Below are positions 17,689 to 21,124 of a stretch of 21,124 bases of DNA, one piece after another. The notes below the pieces were generated by a model, which saw only the letters and a program-made list of their open reading frames with translations, was not told where the DNA came from and made no database searches. The translations under genes were made by a program, and so were the position numbers. How positions within the stretch are numbered: position 1 is the stretch's first letter; the number at the start of each line of letters is the position of its first letter. Source of the stretch: Tritrichomonas foetus (Eukaryota; Parabasalia; Tritrichomonadida; Tritrichomonadidae); contig MLAK01001320.1 in NCBI GenBank assembly GCA_001839685.1, positions 1 to 21,124 of the forward strand. Direction: 5' to 3'.

Positions 17689-18988
17689 ATGAATTATCTC
17701 ATTGTTAAAGAACATCATAGGAAAGGAGACTTTGAAATTCGTAAAGGAAAGCATGGCTCAATACATGTGGTCACAAGCAGTTCCCCGGTGATCGGTTACA
17801 TATCATCTGAAAAACCTGAATCAGATTTTAACTTTTATCTTGACTGTTACAAAGATAACAAAGTCATTGGTCATTGTATCTTCGATTTCTCAATGATTAA
17901 AGATGATAAACTTATCATGAAAAAACTGCCAATCAAAGGATCACCTGACAACTCATATATAATTTTCAAAATCTGTTGGATTACACCATATAAAAGTAAC
18001 TTGATTCTCAAAAACATGAACTATGATTTACAAAACGAGAAAAATTCTTTTGATACTTCTATTTTACAAATTCCTAGAAAAGTAACATATCCAAAATGGT
18101 TTACAATCGGTCACAGAGGATCTGGATCGAATAAAGTATCGAAAGAATTTTTGGAAAATACGATTGTTTCATGCAAAACAGCGGCAGACAGAGGTGCTGA
18201 ATTTGTTGAATTTGATATTCAAATGACAAATGATGGAGTGCCTGTTATTTATCATGATTTTCATATTGAAAGTGAAAAAGTTGTAGGATCAATAAACGAG
18301 CCAGCTGATGTATCAGAAAAAGGAAATTATCTTTATGCAGTTCAACATTTTTTTTAAGATGATTTCATTAAAACAGGTATGAATACATCCTATCAAATGG
18401 AAAGAGCTACTTTTAATGATTTTCTCACAAAACTTCCACTAAATCTTGGTTTTGATATCGAAATCAAATATCCCTGTTTCAAAAAATTAAATCATTCCAT
18501 TCCTTATTTTGAAATGAATAAATTTGTTGATACTATTTTGGATGAAATGGTACAAAATGCTGGAGACAGAGAAATCTTTTTCTCTTCATTTGTCCTTTTT
18601 AATCTTTTTCTCTTCATTTGATCCATTGATTGTGACAATGCTGAGGCTGAAACAAAAGAGATGGCCAGTTCTTCAATTGTTCGAAAAAACTCGAAAAGAG
18701 AGTCTTGAAGAAATGTCGAGCAAAGTTCGATCTTATGCAGCATTATTTAAAGTACTAAATGATGATGGATTTGAAGGATTTGTAGGTGATGCAAATCATG
18801 TTTTGCAGCAACCTCAACTTGTCAAGGAAATTATTGATATGGGCTATATCTTTTGCACATATGGAGATCCAAACAATACTTATGAAGGTATTGAAAAACA
18901 ACTCCAACTTGGTATTCGTGGAATATGTTCTGATAATATGAGTCTTTGTAGATCAGTTATTGACGAATATTGCAGGATCCACGATTAA
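17689..18988 (+). pseudogene. Glycerophosphodiester phosphodiesterase (GPCPD1-like), broken
   Basis: GDPD enzymes hydrolyse glycerophosphodiesters such as glycerophosphocholine. The first 222 codons hold an N-terminal beta-rich region (about 1-130, perhaps CBM20/C2-like as in GPCPD1) and the start of the GDPD barrel: HRG at 142-144, ENT at 156-158, metal ligands E174 and D176 in EFVEFDIQ, and H189 in YHD. An in-frame TAA at 18355-18357 follows. The same frame continues (DDFIKTGMNTSYQ, GFDIEIKYP, GDREIFFSSF) until a 28-bp tandem duplication at 18573-18620 throws it off. The rest resumes in another frame (DPLIVTMLRLKQKRWPVLQL to the TAA at 18986-18988). Removing the extra 28 bp would join SSF directly to DPLIV, as in intact relatives (SSFDP-x(4)-MLRLKQ). 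Two independent lesions suggest a pseudogene, probably a young one because the reading frames are otherwise clean. No GT-AG intron explains either break. Confidence 0.85.
18573..18620 (+). repeat. 28-bp tandem duplication (20-bp core) that shifts the frame
   Basis: AATCTTTTTCTCTTCATTTG occurs at 18573-18592 and again at 18601-18620, separated by TCCTTTTT. The period of 28 bp is not a multiple of three. Both copies encode FFSSF, each in the frame used on its own side of the break. Confidence 0.9.
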
Positions 18989-19554
18989 TATTTATTATTA
19001 TTATTATTTAAAATATTTTTTTCATTTCACTAATGATTTCATTAATGCCAAAAAAATGAAGCATGTGAAAATGTCATGATTAATTCCGAATTATCAGGCT
19101 AAATCTAAATTTTGTTTGTTTTATAAATATAGAATTATGCACTCATTCATAATCTTTCTGTTAATCTTATTAACTTAATCGAATTATTTTGGATAAATAT
19201 GTGAGATACTTCAAAAGTTCTTGCACTGAGTTTATTTATCGTTGATATCTTCTTTGAATGTGTCTTTAGGAATGAATTTTTTTTTATGGAAACGTTTCAA
19301 AAATATATATATATGGGAAATATCACCACTTTTTTTTAATAAAGAAAGAAAAAGTGTTTGACATTAGAATAATCATCAGTGCTTCGGAACGAAAAATTAA
19401 ATATAACCATCTTATTATGATGGTCAGAACAGTGATTCCTATATGAATCTCATCTTTTAAGCTTTTTTTCAGTAATGACAAGATGTCATTTTTTTTCATG
19501 TATATTTTGATCAAATGGCCAATTAGAGGCAAATTAACCGTTTTTTTTTATTAT
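18989..19554. other. Intergenic region between GDPD pseudogene and RRM gene
   Basis: AT-rich, with a (TTA)n run at 18991-19009, a short TA run near 19305-19315, and a small 6-bp hairpin ACCATC/GATGGT at 19406-19424. No supported gene. Confidence 0.5.
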
Positions 19555-19566
19555 TCATATTTCCGA
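19555..19566 (+). promoter_or_regulatory. Initiator-like element of the RRM gene
   Basis: ATTCATATTTCCGAATG gives TCATAT with A(+1) at 19557 and a 10-nt leader to the ATG at 19567. This favours 19567 over the in-frame ATG at 19483, whose extra 28 residues are T-run-derived hydrophobics. Confidence 0.4.
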
Positions 19567-20622
19567 ATGAATTCTGCTTACTGTGTCACAATTTCTAATA
19601 TAACTCAAGTAATAAACAATGAAATTGTTGCACCACTTTTTGCAGAAGATAAAGAGATCATCAATATCCAAATTATCGAAAATAAAGTTTTTTTGTACTG
19701 TGAATCACCAGAGAATGCTGATAATATAATATCAAAATATAACCATCAGCCTATTCTTTCAGAAGATTTACATGTTTCAAAATTCAGATCACCTGAAGAA
19801 AAAATTTTTTTTTTAAAATGGAAAATACTCTATCGAAATATTCCTAATAACATTGCATATTTTTTTTTGTATGAACAATTCCAAGAATTTGGGGAAATTC
19901 ATCATATTTCTTTTTACCAACAGAAGCATCTTGCCCACATTCAATTTTTTGCGAAAGAATCGGCCGAAAAAGCAATTCAAAATATGAATAATAATATATA
20001 TTACGTATGGCCACAATTTTCAGATAGTATTGGAAATAAATTCATAGAAATTCGAGGCCTTCCTGCGAATTTTACTGAAGAACAATTAACAAAACTGGTG
20101 AATGGTTTTGGAAAAGTGAACTTTTTATCATCAATGTATTACTTACCACATAATCAACTCAAAACATCAGTTTCTTTTGTATCTTTTGAATCACGAGGAC
20201 AAAGAAAATCAGCGATAGAAAATTTAGACTCAAAGAAAATTGAAAGAAAATTAATTAAAGTTACTCGTCTGTTAAAAACATCACCATTTCATTTGCAGTA
20301 TTCAGGTGATTTATCTGAATTTTATTACTTCATTCCGATTAAAGGAAAACATTATATTGAGTTTATTGATCCCCCTTCTGATCTTGATGAGTCTAAACTT
20401 CGTGGAATATGTGGACGATTTGGGCATGTCTATGATGTGAGTGTTTTATCAAAATGCAAAATTGACAAAACTTTGAGAAACTCACATGTGGCATTTACAA
20501 CTAAAGGACCCATGGAAAAAGCTGTGAAAGCTTTGTGTAATGAATATGATGTGAGACGAATGCCAAAATCATCCCCTTACTATCAACAATTGAATGACAA
20601 TGAGAAAGAGAAAGAAGAATGA
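19567..20622 (+). CDS. PABP-like RNA-binding protein with four RRM-type domains
   Basis: A 351-residue protein built of about four RRM folds: 3-65 (weak), 85-150, 157-235 and 261-335. RRM2-4 show the RNP2 positions (ILYRNIP at 87-93, FIEIRGLPANF at 159-169, YIEFIDPPSDL at 263-273) and RNP1-like strands (HLAHIQFFAKESAEKAIQNM near 121-140, SVSFVSFESRGQRKSAIENL near 201-220, SHVAFTTKGPMEKAVKAL near 306-323). Four tandem RRMs recall poly(A)-binding protein, but the MLLE C-terminal domain is missing and several RNP1 aromatics are replaced, so RNA binding may be partial or altered. The tail is a short acidic/basic KEKEE run. The alternative ATG at 19483 would add a Phe/Tyr-rich leader that I think is not translated. 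Several A/T homopolymers (for example near 19800-19815) lie within the coding sequence. Confidence 0.82.
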   Translation: MNSAYCVTISNITQVINNEIVAPLFAEDKEIINIQIIENKVFLYCESPENADNIISKYNHQPILSEDLHVSKFRSPEEKIFFLKWKILYRNIPNNIAYFFLYEQFQEFGEIHHISFYQQKHLAHIQFFAKESAEKAIQNMNNNIYYVWPQFSDSIGNKFIEIRGLPANFTEEQLTKLVNGFGKVNFLSSMYYLPHNQLKTSVSFVSFESRGQRKSAIENLDSKKIERKLIKVTRLLKTSPFHLQYSGDLSEFYYFIPIKGKHYIEFIDPPSDLDESKLRGICGRFGHVYDVSVLSKCKIDKTLRNSHVAFTTKGPMEKAVKALCNEYDVRRMPKSSPYYQQLNDNEKEKEE

Positions 20623-21047
20623 CAATGATTGAAGAAACTTATATTTCACAAATTTGCATGTATGTTTGCCAGAAATGAAAAATTTGAAACTATTGAAGGA
20701 ATAATATTTTAAAATACATCTGAAGGTAATTCTGACTTTTTATTACAATATGATAACATTTCAAATTCAAGGAATTTACAAAACCCCAAAGAAAACCAGT
20801 AAAACAAAATGTATTTTTTTTCACAAATAAACATTGTATCATAATAGTATTTTTAAAGGATATAATTTTTTTTTCATAAATCAATCGGACCCTTTCAGTC
20901 ATTCAATTTTTTCCACTTTTTTTTTTTGGACAAAATTGGACATTCAATTTTCTGTAAAAGCATTTACCTGCATTTTTTTTTAATTGTGGGACTATACAAA
21001 AAGTTAATTAATTTCAATTAAATTTTTTTTTTTAAATTATTTGGACG
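20623..21047. other. 3' flank of RRM gene, poly(T)/TTGGAC-rich
   Basis: No supported gene; the 70-codon minus-strand frame at 20690-20902 is not convincing. CATTCAATTTT is repeated at 20900-20910 and 20941-20951, and TTGGAC occurs near 20926, 20935 and 21041, alternating with long T/A runs. It may be the edge of a repeated element continuing beyond the window. Confidence 0.4.
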
Positions 21048-21086
21048 AAAAAAAATTGGACGATTTTCACTTGTCCAATTTTTTTT
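21048..21086. repeat. Perfect 14-bp inverted repeat (AAAAAAAATTGGAC / GTCCAATTTTTTTT)
   Basis: The arms at 21048-21061 and 21073-21086 are exact reverse complements separated by GATTTTCACTT (11 nt). On either strand the hairpin is followed by a T-run or A-run context. It could be a terminator-like structure, part of a mobile-element end, or a chance product of the homopolymers plus TTGGAC. Confidence 0.7.
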
Positions 21087-21124
21087 GACATATTTTTTGG
21101 TACCCTGAGGCAATACTCCTGATG

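Noticed and set aside
18340..18376. Possible GT-AG intron spanning the in-frame TAA of the GDPD gene
   Set aside because: Removing it (37 nt) leads straight into a TGA, and the 3' end lacks the trichomonad ACTAACACACAG consensus.
18593..18620. Possible intron at the GDPD frameshift
   Set aside because: The extra 28 bp has no AG acceptor and is an exact copy of the preceding coding sequence, so duplication is the better explanation.

Overview
This window looks like nuclear DNA from a trichomonad (Parabasalia), probably a Tritrichomonas- or Trichomonas-like protist. I infer this from four things. It is very AT-rich, with long T and A runs between genes. Its genes are intronless, including one of 7.3 kb. 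Several start codons lie 3-16 bases after a TCA-type initiator like the one known from Trichomonas vaginalis (TCA(+1)Y(T/A)(T/A)). It also encodes a BTB/BACK/discoidin protein of a kind common in trichomonads. No species marker such as an rRNA gene is present, so genus is a guess.

Minus-strand block (about 120-13,860), in order along the window: a 253-residue coiled-coil protein; a Rab-like GTPase fused to BTB-like, BACK-like and discoidin (F5/8 C) domains; a TBC (Rab-GAP) gene interrupted by one in-frame TAA; a giant BEACH-family protein (ConA-like, PH-like, split BEACH, WD40, 8-Cys cluster); and V-ATPase subunit E. Three neighbours (Rab-like GTPase, Rab-GAP, BEACH) belong to membrane-traffic families and V-ATPase acidifies endomembranes, but nothing shows that they are co-regulated.

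Plus-strand block (about 15,570-20,620): a CAMK/SNF1-like Ser/Thr kinase; a glycerophosphodiester phosphodiesterase (GPCPD1-like) broken by one in-frame TAA and by a 28-bp tandem duplication that shifts the frame; and a PABP-like protein with four RRM-type domains.

The spacers between genes are long, AT-rich and mostly featureless. The exceptions are a strong ~110-nt two-stem hairpin at 12,959-13,070, a GATAG-rich cluster near 17,160-17,250, and a perfect 14-bp inverted repeat in a TTGGAC-rich stretch at the right end. I saw no tRNA, rRNA, CRISPR array, transposase gene or intron with the trichomonad 3' consensus.

The observation most worth following is the GTPase-BTB-BACK-discoidin protein. 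It combines the layouts of RhoBTB (GTPase plus BTB/BACK) and BTBD9 (BTB/BACK plus discoidin) in one chain, and it has a Rab-like rather than Rho-like GTPase. The giant BEACH protein is also odd: the centre of its BEACH domain is replaced by a Ser/Lys-rich insert.
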